A stretch of DNA of 11,036 bases from Candidatus Thorarchaeota archaeon (GTDB lineage: Archaea > Asgardarchaeota > Thorarchaeia > Thorarchaeales > Thorarchaeaceae). The translations under genes and the position numbers were made by a program. Numbering within the stretch: the stretch's first letter is position 1; each line of letters opens with the position of its first letter. Positions 1-5,449 of this stretch are shown one piece after another. Location of the stretch: NCBI GenBank assembly GCA_016839245.1, contig JAEOUN010000002.1:1-11036 (forward strand), in the 5' to 3' direction. The notes beneath the pieces were generated by a model. That model was not told the origin of the DNA. It did not search any database and saw only the letters and a program-made list of their open reading frames with translations.

Positions 1-2
1 AG

Positions 3-83
3 GGGCGAAATCAAGAGTCAGCGGTTTTTCATCGGGCTCTAGCTGATTATATTGCTAGATTATTCTTTACTTATGTTAAATGA
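3..83 (+). CDS. possible C-terminal tail of a truncated gene
   Basis: Reading frame 3 is open from the window edge to a TGA at 81-83 and gives 26 residues ending ALADYIARLFFTYVK, which looks protein-like (amphipathic helix). A shorter open tail in frame 1 ends at 42, so the choice of frame is uncertain. No family can be named from so short a piece. If real, the gene converges with the small membrane protein encoded on the minus strand just downstream. Confidence 0.25.
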   Translation, partial: GRNQESAVFHRALADYIARLFFTYVK

Positions 84-93
84 CTTAAAATCC

Positions 94-288
94 TCAACGT
101 TTTCTTAGCATGAGCACCAACGCCGCTATTATGAGTACGCAGCCACCAATAAAGAGGAATAACTTAAACTGCTCAAATAGATAAGAGGTTGGGACTGAGC
201 CCATACTCGAACCTCCAAATATCAATAATATGATTCCGAGAGAAAGCAGACCACCCGCTAAATTAGAGTCCCTCTTCACTGTGACCAC
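94..288 (-). CDS. small two-helix membrane protein, unknown function
   Basis: This encodes 64 residues starting at a GTG. There are two hydrophobic segments, about residues 11-27 (rich in Gly, Leu and Ile) and 41-61, joined by a short polar loop, and the protein ends in RKR. That pattern suggests a two-pass membrane protein with a positively charged tail; no family is recognised. A TATA-like minus-strand box, TTTATTAA, lies about 30-37 bases upstream of the GTG, which is right for a leaderless or short-leader archaeal transcript. Coding status is likely but not proven because of its size. Confidence 0.55.
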   Translation of the reverse strand: MVTVKRDSNLAGGLLSLGIILLIFGGSSMGSVPTSYLFEQFKLFLFIGGCVLIIAALVLMLRKR

Positions 289-394
289 TTATGCGGAGTA
301 AATGGCCCTGTCTTAATAAATCCAGACATCAAGAATGAAGCTTACTCTGCATTATATCAATAGTCGGTTGTACGATACAAACTTCGTTAACACT

Positions 395-416
395 GCAATC
401 TCTATAAACTGAAGAC
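395..416 (+). promoter_or_regulatory. duplicated tRNA-type promoter (TATAAA at 403-408)
   Basis: These 22 bases recur exactly at 1122-1143, where the TATAAA lies 27-32 bases upstream of a tRNA-Lys gene. Similarity continues more weakly for about 18 bases further. Here no tRNA follows at the expected +30 distance (about 433). It may be the relic of a lost tRNA copy, or now serve as promoter of the downstream SnoaL-like gene with a leader of about 65 bases. Confidence 0.55.
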
Positions 417-499
417 CAGCTGGTGGAGTTTTTGGACACGTTGTCACCTATCGCAAGATTTTTACCACCCCCACAAAGTAATTTTAACAATTGTTAATT

Positions 500-943
500 A
501 TGGCGGTTAAACTGATGACACAAGCAATCAAATCAGATATGGCAACACAAGAAGAGAGTAATCACAAGAAAATTGCCTTAGAATATTTCAAATTAGTGAG
601 CTTAGGAAAGTTCAAGGAAGGAATGCGTTTCTTTGCACCCGACTGCAAAACACATAATCCATATATCTCTGGTAGTATAGAAACCCTGACTGATGCAATG
701 ATTTCAGCGAGTAAAGACCTAGACTCGCAAAATCCAGATGTCGGATTTGCTGTAAAGCATGTTCTCGCTGATGGGGACATTGTTGCGGTGCACACTGAAC
801 TTCTGAACTCCAAATCTGACCTTGGTCAAGGAGGATTAAGGCAAGTTCACCTCTTTCGATTTGAAGAGGATAAAATAATTGAGTATTGGGACATAACTCA
901 GCAAGTCCTCCCCGATATGCCCAACGCGAGTGGAGCTTTCTAA
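500..943 (+). CDS. SnoaL-like (NTF2 fold) protein
   Basis: About 147 residues from ATG 500 match the predicted SnoaL-like aldol-condensation-catalysing group (COG4922 type). There is an N-terminal helix with the NHKKIALEYFKL pattern, then a segment FFAPDCKTHNPYI, a central HVLADGDIVAVHTEL strand pair, and a C-terminal VHLFRFEEDKIIEYWDI strand typical of NTF2-fold proteins. The conserved DxxAVH and EYWD features are present, but the substrate is unknown; many such proteins are assigned from fold alone. A TTG at 491 and ATGs at 515 and 539 are alternative starts. The family usually begins near the ATG at 539, so the first 13 residues may be untranslated. There is no clear Shine-Dalgarno sequence. 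It stands alone, with no operon partner. Confidence 0.8.
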   Translation: MAVKLMTQAIKSDMATQEESNHKKIALEYFKLVSLGKFKEGMRFFAPDCKTHNPYISGSIETLTDAMISASKDLDSQNPDVGFAVKHVLADGDIVAVHTELLNSKSDLGQGGLRQVHLFRFEEDKIIEYWDITQQVLPDMPNASGAF

Positions 944-974
944 GAATCGATCAGTTCACTTTGTTGATACATTC

Positions 975-990
975 TTTATTCATGAATAAA
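975..990. promoter_or_regulatory. 16-base perfect palindrome
   Basis: TTTATTCATGAATAAA is perfectly self-complementary and lies 32 bases after the SnoaL-like stop codon. It could be an operator or part of a transcription end. AT-rich palindromes also arise by chance, so no role is claimed. Confidence 0.25.
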
Positions 991-1121
991 AGGATCCATC
1001 TGTGTATGGAAAACTGAGGTTTGATTAATTTCTAACCTGAAGAAAAACCAATCTCAGTTTCTGGAAGCACGACCGCAAAATAAGTGAAACTCAAATTTAC
1101 AGAGTCTATCAAGGTTCCACC

Positions 1122-1143
1122 GCAATCTCTATAAACTGAAGAC
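1122..1143 (+). promoter_or_regulatory. TATA promoter of the truncated tRNA-Lys gene
   Basis: TATAAA at 1130-1135 is centred 30 bases upstream of the first base of the tRNA acceptor stem (1162), the spacing expected for an archaeal tRNA promoter with a leader of a few bases. The 22-base block is an exact duplicate of 395-416. Confidence 0.7.
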
Positions 1144-1161
1144 AGGCAGGTGACGTTCTGT

Positions 1162-1244
1162 GGGCCAGTGGCTAAGCCAGGTATAGCGACAGTACATTCA
1201 GAACCTCTCTGATGTGTTGAAGCTCTTAACTTGTTGGTCGAGGG
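1162..1244 (+). pseudogene. truncated tRNA-Lys(CUU), 5' part with one intron
   Basis: The gene starts with acceptor strand GGGCCAG, then D-arm GCTA/TAGC, anticodon stem ACAGG/CTTGT around loop CTCTTAA (anticodon CTT at 1225-1227), variable bases TGGTC and the 5' T-stem GAGGG. It stops there: the T-loop, the 3' T-stem and the acceptor 3' strand are missing, and CTGC plus nine Ts follow. Its exons match the complete gene at 2128-2294 exactly over the shared 54 bases. A 29-base intron with a good bulge-helix-bulge sits at 30/31. It has its own TATA box. It is either a gene broken at the T-loop by insertion of the next gene or, less likely, the 5' half of a split tRNA. Confidence 0.85.
1193..1221 (+). 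other. tRNA intron at position 30/31 (29 bases)
   Basis: The exon bases CGAC (1187-1190) pair with the intron bases GTTG (1216-1219) as a 4-bp central helix with one G-U pair. It is flanked by 3-base bulges AGT (1191-1193) and AAG (1220-1222). Cutting after the second base of each bulge removes exactly 1193-1221 and restores the anticodon stem ACAGG. The inner helix is ACAT/ATGT. The site is non-canonical, as the usual position is 37/38. Confidence 0.85.
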
Positions 1245-1248
1245 CTGC

Positions 1249-1257
1249 TTTTTTTTT
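1249..1257 (+). terminator. T9 tract after the truncated tRNA
   Basis: Nine consecutive Ts follow four bases after the last tRNA base, the form of an archaeal intrinsic terminator for plus-strand transcription. The tract overlaps the minus-strand stop codon of the UDG-like gene (1256-1258). Confidence 0.55.
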
Positions 1258-1879
1258 ACATTTCTCTAAGAAGCTCTGCGATTATTGGTCTAACGAATTT
1301 CAAGGATTGGTTGTGTTTTTCAAGATACTGCGCTGGCCAAGGACTGACGGGGGACGGATGCGCCAGAGCATAGTAGTCATAGCCTCTATACGTAGTGTAC
1401 TTCTTGTTGCCCACTACCTCCTTGAGCGTCTTACCAGGATTGAACCACCAAGAAGCATGGCCTCCAAGTGAAAGAATCACACGGGGTTTTACTATATCGA
1501 TAGCTTTGTCGATATAGGTTTCAGAACAACGAGTGTATACTCGATGTATCACTGTACCTGGAACCCTGTATTTTGGGTTGTCCTGTAGATTGCAGTTTGA
1601 CCGTTGAATCCAGAAGAAGAGCTTCTCAGCATCTTTTCCAGTCATTTGCCTTTCTTTTGTGGATAGCCACTTGAGTAGAGTCGCTGAAGTATAACGAGTG
1701 CCTTCAGGAATTCCCAAAACACCACTCGCCCATTCATCACCAAGACCATTTGCCCACGGAGTAAATGGAGGGACCTCACTCACAATAATGATCTTAGGAT
1801 CATTCGCGCTATAAACCACAGGTGTCCGTTTGACCTTGACTTCTTGACAAGCCGCCTTGCACTCCCGAATGTCCCTCAA
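1256..1879 (-). CDS. uracil-DNA glycosylase superfamily protein, divergent
   Basis: The 207 residues have the order of a family 4/5-like uracil-DNA glycosylase, which removes damaged bases such as uracil from DNA. An N-terminal Cys pair (C7, C11 in IRECKAAC) is followed by PKIIIVSEVPP (residues 28-38) at the motif A position, then PRVILSLGGHA (132-142) and the HPSP motif (174-177). C96 and C118 could complete four iron-sulfur cluster ligands. Motif A is unusual (SEVPP instead of GEAPG), so activity is uncertain. The TTG start is weak: the frame stays open upstream for about 42 codons without ATG or GTG, with plausible protein (SKQEQIKALLRDIREC). The true start may therefore be a rare codon, or the 5' end may be lost. 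Its 3' end abuts the broken tRNA-Lys. Confidence 0.7.
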   Translation of the reverse strand: MRDIRECKAACQEVKVKRTPVVYSANDPKIIIVSEVPPFTPWANGLGDEWASGVLGIPEGTRYTSATLLKWLSTKERQMTGKDAEKLFFWIQRSNCNLQDNPKYRVPGTVIHRVYTRCSETYIDKAIDIVKPRVILSLGGHASWWFNPGKTLKEVVGNKKYTTYRGYDYYALAHPSPVSPWPAQYLEKHNQSLKFVRPIIAELLREM

Positions 1880-2094
1880 TAACGCCTTAATCTGTTCCTG
1901 CTTCGAAAATGTAATCGCCTCCGCGCAGTCATGATTTCTTGTTGGCTTCAGAAATCCGTTCCAAATGTACTAAGACGACTATTGAAATACTCAAATTGAG
2001 ATAATTAAGTTAATTTCAGCTTGACCCTACTGGGCCGATTTCAGACAAATGTTAGCATTACGAAACCTATGATTATGCTAATATTCCGAAAGCT

Positions 2095-2101
2095 CTATAA
2101 C
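2095..2101 (+). promoter_or_regulatory. TATA box of the complete tRNA-Lys gene
   Basis: The CTATAAC box is centred 30 bases upstream of tRNA base 1 at 2128, the same spacing as at the truncated copy. The short core CTCTATAA is shared by both promoters, but the surrounding bases differ. Confidence 0.6.
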
Positions 2102-2150
2102 ATAAAACGGAGCAGAAGCAAAATCACGGGCCAGTGGCTAAGCCAGGTAT

Positions 2151-2180
2151 ACACCCCAAGCTTGCCTTGGGGAGGTCGAG
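2151..2180 (+). other. tRNA intron 1, position 22/23 (30 bases)
   Basis: It interrupts the 3' strand of the D-stem. It contains a strong hairpin, CCCCAAG/CTTGGGG with loop CTTGC (2154-2172). The bulge-helix-bulge is relaxed: the central helix pairs only three of four positions. The boundary was set by matching the uninterrupted D-arm of the copy at 1162 and is uncertain by 1-2 bases. Confidence 0.8.
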
Positions 2181-2201
2181 AGCGACAGGCTCTTAACTTG
2201 T

Positions 2202-2231
2202 AGGCAAAGGGATTTCCCCGCTGTCGAGGAC
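2202..2231 (+). other. tRNA intron 2, position 43/44 (30 bases)
   Basis: It lies between the anticodon stem and the variable bases. The boundary was chosen so that the exons read CTTGT then TGGTC, as in the other copy. The exon CTT pairs with intron GAG as part of a relaxed central helix. An alternative with a better 4-bp helix (CTTG with CGAG at 2225-2228) would leave a two-base longer variable loop. Confidence 0.75.
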
Positions 2232-2246
2232 TGGTCGAGGGTTCAA

Positions 2247-2276
2247 TGGTGTAAAGCGTGCCTTTGCATCGAACAA
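2247..2276 (+). other. tRNA intron 3 in the T-loop, position 58/59 (30 bases)
   Basis: This is a near-textbook bulge-helix-bulge. The exon GTTC (2241-2244) pairs with intron GAAC (2271-2274), the bulges are AAT (2245-2247) and AAA (2275-2277), and the 9-bp inner helix is GGTGTAAAG/CTTTGCATC. Cutting after the second base of each bulge regenerates the T-loop TTCAAAT exactly. Confidence 0.87.
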
Positions 2277-2312
2277 ATCCCTCCTGGCCCGCCATCTTCT
2301 TCTCTTTTCTTG

Positions 2313-2840
2313 CTATCTTCTTGGGAGAAGTATTCCCATCACGAGCAAATTGTGGTACTTCTTGTCTGCTCCATAATATGCATCCCTTATCGTTCCTTCG
2401 ACAATGAAATCAAGTTTCTTGTACAGTTTCACTGCCGCCAGATTGTCTTCCACAACATGAAGACCAATCCTATGTAATCCCTGTTCTTCTGCAATAGAAA
2501 GGGCAGCTTCAGTCATGACTGTCCCGAGCCCTACATTATGAAAGTCTTGATGCAAATATATGCCCATGTCGCCCACACCCATCTCTCTTGGATGCAAATG
2601 CTTGAATATTGCAGCATAGCCTACAATCCTTTCATCAGAAATGGCTACCAAAGGGATGAGTCTCTCAATATTATTCAACCAACGGTCGATGGTTTCTTTC
2701 GTATAGGGTGGCATACCCCACTCAAATGCTTCTTCGGACATTGTAGAAAACAATTGCAGTAATCGATCTCTATCACTAAGTTCCAAGAGTCTGAGTATTA
2801 TCTCCCTATCATCGTTCAACCTAATTTTTCGACTTTCCAT
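2313..2840 (-). CDS. GNAT family N-acetyltransferase (cassette 1)
   Basis: The 175 residues from ATG 2840 form a GCN5-related acetyltransferase, which moves an acetyl group from acetyl-CoA to an amine. The acetyl-CoA pyrophosphate loop is at about residues 101-107 (HNVGLGT). It is followed by an alpha-beta segment, LHRIGLHVVEDNLAAVKLYKKLDF, with the asparagine and the LYxKLxF pattern of RimJ/RimL and SpeG-like enzymes. The substrate is unknown. The frame can be extended to a TTG at 2882, but that lies inside the tRNA relic and the extra residues are absent from the paralog at 4815-5342, so ATG 2840 is chosen. Hand alignment with that paralog gives about 71% identity. The stop lies 18 bases after the tRNA CCA. 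Confidence 0.88.
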   Translation of the reverse strand: MESRKIRLNDDREIILRLLELSDRDRLLQLFSTMSEEAFEWGMPPYTKETIDRWLNNIERLIPLVAISDERIVGYAAIFKHLHPREMGVGDMGIYLHQDFHNVGLGTVMTEAALSIAEEQGLHRIGLHVVEDNLAAVKLYKKLDFIVEGTIRDAYYGADKKYHNLLVMGILLPRR

Positions 2841-2860
2841 AGATCCAGTTTTCCTGAAAC

Positions 2861-2900
2861 GGATTTGGAACTTGTGGTTCAAATCCCTCTTGACCCGTCA
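2861..2900 (+). repeat. tRNA 3'-end relic B
   Basis: The tRNA-like part is 2874-2900: GG, T-loop TTCAAAT, CCCTC, TTGACCC, G, then TCA in place of CCA. It has 3 mismatches in 23 bases against the mature tRNA-Lys. The T-loop is uninterrupted. Upstream, GGATTTG (2861-2867) is the inverted complement of CAAATCC inside the relic (2880-2886), so the block can fold into a 7-bp hairpin. The upstream bases resemble those before relic E. Confidence 0.75.
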
Positions 2901-2916
2901 ATCCTTTTCCTGATTA

Positions 2917-2930
2917 TTTTTTTAAAAATA
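2917..2930. promoter_or_regulatory. AT-rich box between divergent genes
   Basis: A run of Ts followed by AAAAATA separates the minus-strand GNAT gene from the plus-strand secreted protein gene. It could supply a TATA box to either strand; for the plus-strand gene it would give a start near 2950-2955. Confidence 0.3.
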
Positions 2931-2969
2931 GATTTGAATAACTTAATAACCTCAGCTGAAACATAATAA

Positions 2970-2990
2970 GATGCGCACAGTGTGCGTATC
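2970..2990. promoter_or_regulatory. 21-base palindrome, possible operator
   Basis: The core CGCACA-G-TGTGCG extends to 10-base arms with a single G-T mismatch (GAT... ATC at the outer ends). The one-base centre makes a stable RNA hairpin unlikely, so a dimeric repressor site is the better reading. It lies just upstream of the ribosome binding site of the secreted protein gene. Confidence 0.45.
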
Positions 2991-3012
2991 GTAGTAAGGA
3001 GTTGGGAAAAAT

Positions 3013-3885
3013 TTGTTGGGAAGAAAAAAGAGCTTACTAGTTGTTCTTTTACTGGCAATCTTTATGATGCCAGTATATGCGGATGCGGCGTCATCAGCCA
3101 CGTTCTATGTGAGCAGAAACACCAACATTCAAAGTATTTATGGTGTATCCAATGCAGTTGGAAACAATGCAATAGCTATGGATATTGAAAAGTACTATTA
3201 TTATTCTACATACAACTACCATATATTTCATTTCAAGATAGGGCTTCAAGGCATTCTAGATGATGTGCTAGGTATCAGTTTCAACCAAGAAATCGAAAAC
3301 CACTACCGTTGCCAGCATGCAATATACTCTATGGCTATTGGTATTCAATCCACCGGGTTCATATTCCCTACTACTAGTGGATCAGTTATTGATTCAATCC
3401 AAGACAACAATGAAAATTTCGAAGTTCTGACTGGCCAACCGAGTTCGCAATGGACAAATTTAGTGACTGTTTGTTCCATTTTGACCACGCTACTTGGCGC
3501 AGCTACTGGATTGCCAGTCGCGTTATTCACAGTTCCAGTTGCAGCTACTTCAATCATGTTGAGCCTAACTGATGGCCAATGGGGATCCATCTTTGACTTC
3601 TACGCAGAAACTAGATACAACTATTGGAGCGCAATGATGAATATGTATGGATCCGGACCTAGTCTGGTTCCAACAATTGGTGTTGAGAGGTCGTATATGG
3701 GCATGTTTCTTGAATGGAAGGTGCCTAAAACCCCAGGGACTTACCAAATAACTGTCACTGGTCAGCTAGGCTATGGATACTGGCAATGGATTCAACCCAG
3801 CCCTCCAAATCCACAGTACTACTGGAATATTTTCCTAAGTGGATATGTTGAATGCTCAGTGACTATCAAATGCATTGTATCTTAG
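3013..3885 (+). CDS. secreted protein of unknown function (cassette 2)
   Basis: The 290 residues begin with a clear Sec signal peptide: RKK, a hydrophobic core at about 8-21, and a likely cleavage site in YADA-AS near 25. The mature part is rich in Tyr, Trp and Asn, with a long hydrophobic stretch at about 149-186 that may be membrane-associated. The C-terminal region (TPGTYQITVTG onward, from about 241) looks like beta-strand. No family is recognised. The start is TTG 3013, or TTG 3016; an AAGGAG ribosome binding site ends 11 bases before 3013. It is the only cassette gene on the plus strand, and it has a palindrome before it and a hairpin plus T6 after it. Confidence 0.75.
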   Translation: MLGRKKSLLVVLLLAIFMMPVYADAASSATFYVSRNTNIQSIYGVSNAVGNNAIAMDIEKYYYYSTYNYHIFHFKIGLQGILDDVLGISFNQEIENHYRCQHAIYSMAIGIQSTGFIFPTTSGSVIDSIQDNNENFEVLTGQPSSQWTNLVTVCSILTTLLGAATGLPVALFTVPVAATSIMLSLTDGQWGSIFDFYAETRYNYWSAMMNMYGSGPSLVPTIGVERSYMGMFLEWKVPKTPGTYQITVTGQLGYGYWQWIQPSPPNPQYYWNIFLSGYVECSVTIKCIVS

Positions 3886-3898
3886 ATGATTTAGTGAG

Positions 3899-3927
3899 TG
3901 TGCACTAAGTGCACATTCCACTTTTTT
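3899..3927 (+). terminator. hairpin plus T6 terminator
   Basis: TGTGCAC-TAA-GTGCACA forms a perfect 7-bp stem (3899-3915) and is followed by six Ts at 3922-3927. It starts 14 bases after the stop codon of the secreted protein gene. The stem sequence resembles the palindrome upstream of the same gene. Confidence 0.6.
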
Positions 3928-3940
3928 GGGGTTTCCCACA

Positions 3941-3963
3941 CTCAAATCCCTCTTAGCCCGCCA
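3941..3963 (+). repeat. tRNA 3'-end relic C
   Basis: It reads CTCAAAT, CCCTC, TTAGCCC, G, CCA: 3 mismatches in 23 bases against mature tRNA-Lys, with identical spacing. TCTT follows the CCA, as after the intact tRNA. The 5' T-stem is not preserved. Confidence 0.72.
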
Positions 3964-3971
3964 TCTTGATT

Positions 3972-4718
3972 TTACGAATTTCTGAAAATGTATATTCCCC
4001 AGCTGATAGTATCTCTACCCCATTTTAGGTAGATATCTTTTGCAGTCTTCGTTTTCTCGAGAAGCTCCTGATTATCGGGATCATCCGTATGTGACTGAAT
4101 ATAATTGTCAACAGCCCACCACTGAAGGGTTTCATAGTGATCCCAATCATCTTTGTTAGACAAAAGCGTATAGAGGCATGTGAGTCCCATCTCTTCACCT
4201 TGATACACATTATCTTCATGCGGTCGAAAAGAATCACGAGTCATTTTAGTCACCTCAAGATATTCAGTATCAGGCTCTTTCAACCAAAAAGGCTCACCAA
4301 CAATCACAAGACCTCCAGATTTTGTCATCTGCTTGAGTGCTTTCAATGTTCCAGCATGATCTTCAAAGACCCAGCTTGCTCCCAAACACATTGCAACATC
4401 AAATAGTCTTCCTGATTCAGGTCGATAGTTAGCACCATCCAATTCAATGAAAGTTAAATCGGATTCAGGAACTCTCTCGAGATGTTTCTTCTTACAATCA
4501 CTGATACAAAATGGAGATAGATCAATTCCCACGCCTGAAATTCCGTATTTCTCTGCTAGTCTGATTAAAACCTCTCCCTTTCCACATGCGATATCAAGAA
4601 TTCGAGTATCTTTTGGTAGGTTGAGAAGTTGACAGAATCTTTCGAATTTCTCCTCACTCATTGGATTACAGAGCACATGATGCTTGTGCGTAATGGCATA
4701 ATACTTCCATTTGTCCAT
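3972..4718 (-). CDS. class I SAM-dependent methyltransferase (cassette 3)
   Basis: The 248 residues have a Rossmann methyltransferase core. Motif I is ILDIACGKGEV (about residues 40-50), the acidic residue binding the SAM ribose is in VGIDLSP (about 61-67), and a strand with the LTFIELDGAN segment follows. After that come the motif IV-like FDVAMCLGASWVF and SGGLVIVGEPFW. The N-terminus DKWKYYAITHKHHVLCNP resembles a widespread but uncharacterised subgroup; the substrate is unknown. The ATG at 4718 is chosen; an ATG just upstream runs into a stop at once. A minus-strand TATTTAT box at about 4760-4767 lies next to relic D and could be its promoter. The stop codon lies 8 bases after relic C. Confidence 0.87.
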   Translation of the reverse strand: MDKWKYYAITHKHHVLCNPMSEEKFERFCQLLNLPKDTRILDIACGKGEVLIRLAEKYGISGVGIDLSPFCISDCKKKHLERVPESDLTFIELDGANYRPESGRLFDVAMCLGASWVFEDHAGTLKALKQMTKSGGLVIVGEPFWLKEPDTEYLEVTKMTRDSFRPHEDNVYQGEEMGLTCLYTLLSNKDDWDHYETLQWWAVDNYIQSHTDDPDNQELLEKTKTAKDIYLKWGRDTISWGIYIFRNS

Positions 4719-4770
4719 TTACATCAATTCCATACCTGTTGACTCGAGGAAACTCTTGGAAATAAATACT

Positions 4771-4799
4771 CGAGGGTTCAAATCCCACTTGGCCCGCCA
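4771..4799 (+). repeat. tRNA 3'-end relic D
   Basis: This is the best relic: the T-stem 5' strand GAGGG, T-loop TTCAAAT, CCCAC, TTGGCCC, G and CCA. It has 2 mismatches in the 23 bases from T-loop to CCA. It includes the CGAGGG at which the truncated tRNA copy (1162-1244) ends, so it could be that copy's displaced 3' end. ACTCGAGG recurs 26 bases upstream (4742 and 4768). Confidence 0.8.
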
Positions 4800-4814
4800 T
4801 TTTCTTTTGATAGG

Positions 4815-5342
4815 CTAATCCCTCGAAAAAACAATTCCCATCACTAGCATATTGTGGTACTTGCCGTCAGCTCCATAATAGGCATCCACTAAGGTTCCCT
4901 CAAGGATAAAACCGAGTTTCATGTACAATTTTACTGCAGCCATGTTGTCTTCAACGACATGCAACGTAATTCTATGTAGGCTCTGTTCCTCAGCCATGTC
5001 AAGAAGTATTTCACTCATCATTGTTCCCAGTCCGATATTGTGAAAATCTTGGTGCAAGTATATGCCCATATCTCCAATGCCGCTCTCTCTTGGATGTGGA
5101 TGCTTGAATATCGCAGCATATCCCACAATCTGATTGTGGTAGACAGCTATCAAAGGGATGAGTCTGTCGATACTACTCATCCAACGGTCAATCCTTTCTT
5201 CAGTGTACGGCGGCATGCCCCACTCAAGGGCTCTTTCTGACATTATAGAAAAGAGATTCAGTAGTTGATTCCTGTCATCAGGTGTTAGGAGTCTGAGAGT
5301 TACTTCCCTGCCATCTTTCAGCCTAACCTTCCGATTTTCCAT
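4815..5342 (-). CDS. GNAT family N-acetyltransferase, paralog (cassette 4)
   Basis: The 175 residues from ATG 5342 are about 71% identical by hand alignment to the product of 2313-2840. Fully shared blocks include WGMPPYT, the DMGIYLHQDF strand and the pyrophosphate loop HNxGLGT. An ATG at 5357 would add five residues that are not conserved, so 5342 is preferred. The function is acetyl transfer from acetyl-CoA to an unknown acceptor. The stop lies 15 bases after relic D. The two paralogs are not adjacent but sit in separate cassettes, so the duplication involved cassette movement rather than simple tandem copying. Confidence 0.88.
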   Translation of the reverse strand: MENRKVRLKDGREVTLRLLTPDDRNQLLNLFSIMSERALEWGMPPYTEERIDRWMSSIDRLIPLIAVYHNQIVGYAAIFKHPHPRESGIGDMGIYLHQDFHNIGLGTMMSEILLDMAEEQSLHRITLHVVEDNMAAVKLYMKLGFILEGTLVDAYYGADGKYHNMLVMGIVFSRD

Positions 5343-5365
5343 GTATTGATTTCTCATGTATGCGC

Positions 5366-5403
5366 ATTTGGGACTTGCGGTTCGAATCCCATCTAGTCCG
5401 CCA
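5366..5403 (+). repeat. tRNA 3'-end relic E
   Basis: The tRNA-like part (5377-5403) is GCGG, TTCGAAT, CCCAT, CTAGTCC, G, CCA: 5 mismatches in 23 bases. TCTTTTTTT follows. The bases before it (ATTTGG.ACTTG.GG) match those before relic B, the other GNAT-linked relic. Confidence 0.72.
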
Positions 5404-5449
5404 TCTTTTTTTGATTTGGACTCCTTCTGAATCCTACACTGAAATGGGA

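Larger units (their letters stand above)
2128..2294 (+). tRNA. tRNA-Lys(CUU) with three introns
   Basis: After removal of three 30-base introns (2151-2180, 2202-2231, 2247-2276) a 77-base tRNA with encoded CCA results. The acceptor is GGGCCAG/CTGGCCC, the D-stem GCTA/TAGC and the anticodon stem ACAGG/CTTGT. The anticodon loop is CTCTTAA (anticodon CTT at 2192-2194), the T-stem GAGGG/CCCTC, the T-loop TTCAAAT and the discriminator base G. All stems are perfectly paired apart from one G-T in the anticodon stem. It reads lysine codon AAG. The exons equal those of the truncated copy at 1162-1244 wherever both exist. The T-rich stretch after CCA is a likely terminator. It heads the array of tRNA 3'-end relics and is the probable integration target. 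Confidence 0.93.

Noticed and set aside
1214..1471. Plus-strand frame of 85 codons
   Set aside because: It is antisense to the UDG-like gene and overlaps the truncated tRNA; there is no family signal.
2021..2295. Open frames on both strands over the tRNA-Lys gene
   Set aside because: They coincide with the tRNA and its introns and are shadows of a stable RNA gene.
2840..2882. N-terminal extension of the first GNAT from a TTG at 2882
   Set aside because: It begins inside the tRNA relic and is absent from the paralog, which starts at the equivalent of ATG 2840.
5371..5399. GGACT/AGTCC pairing around relic E as a miniature acceptor-T-arm RNA
   Set aside because: The five-base complement is not shared by the other relics and is likely chance.
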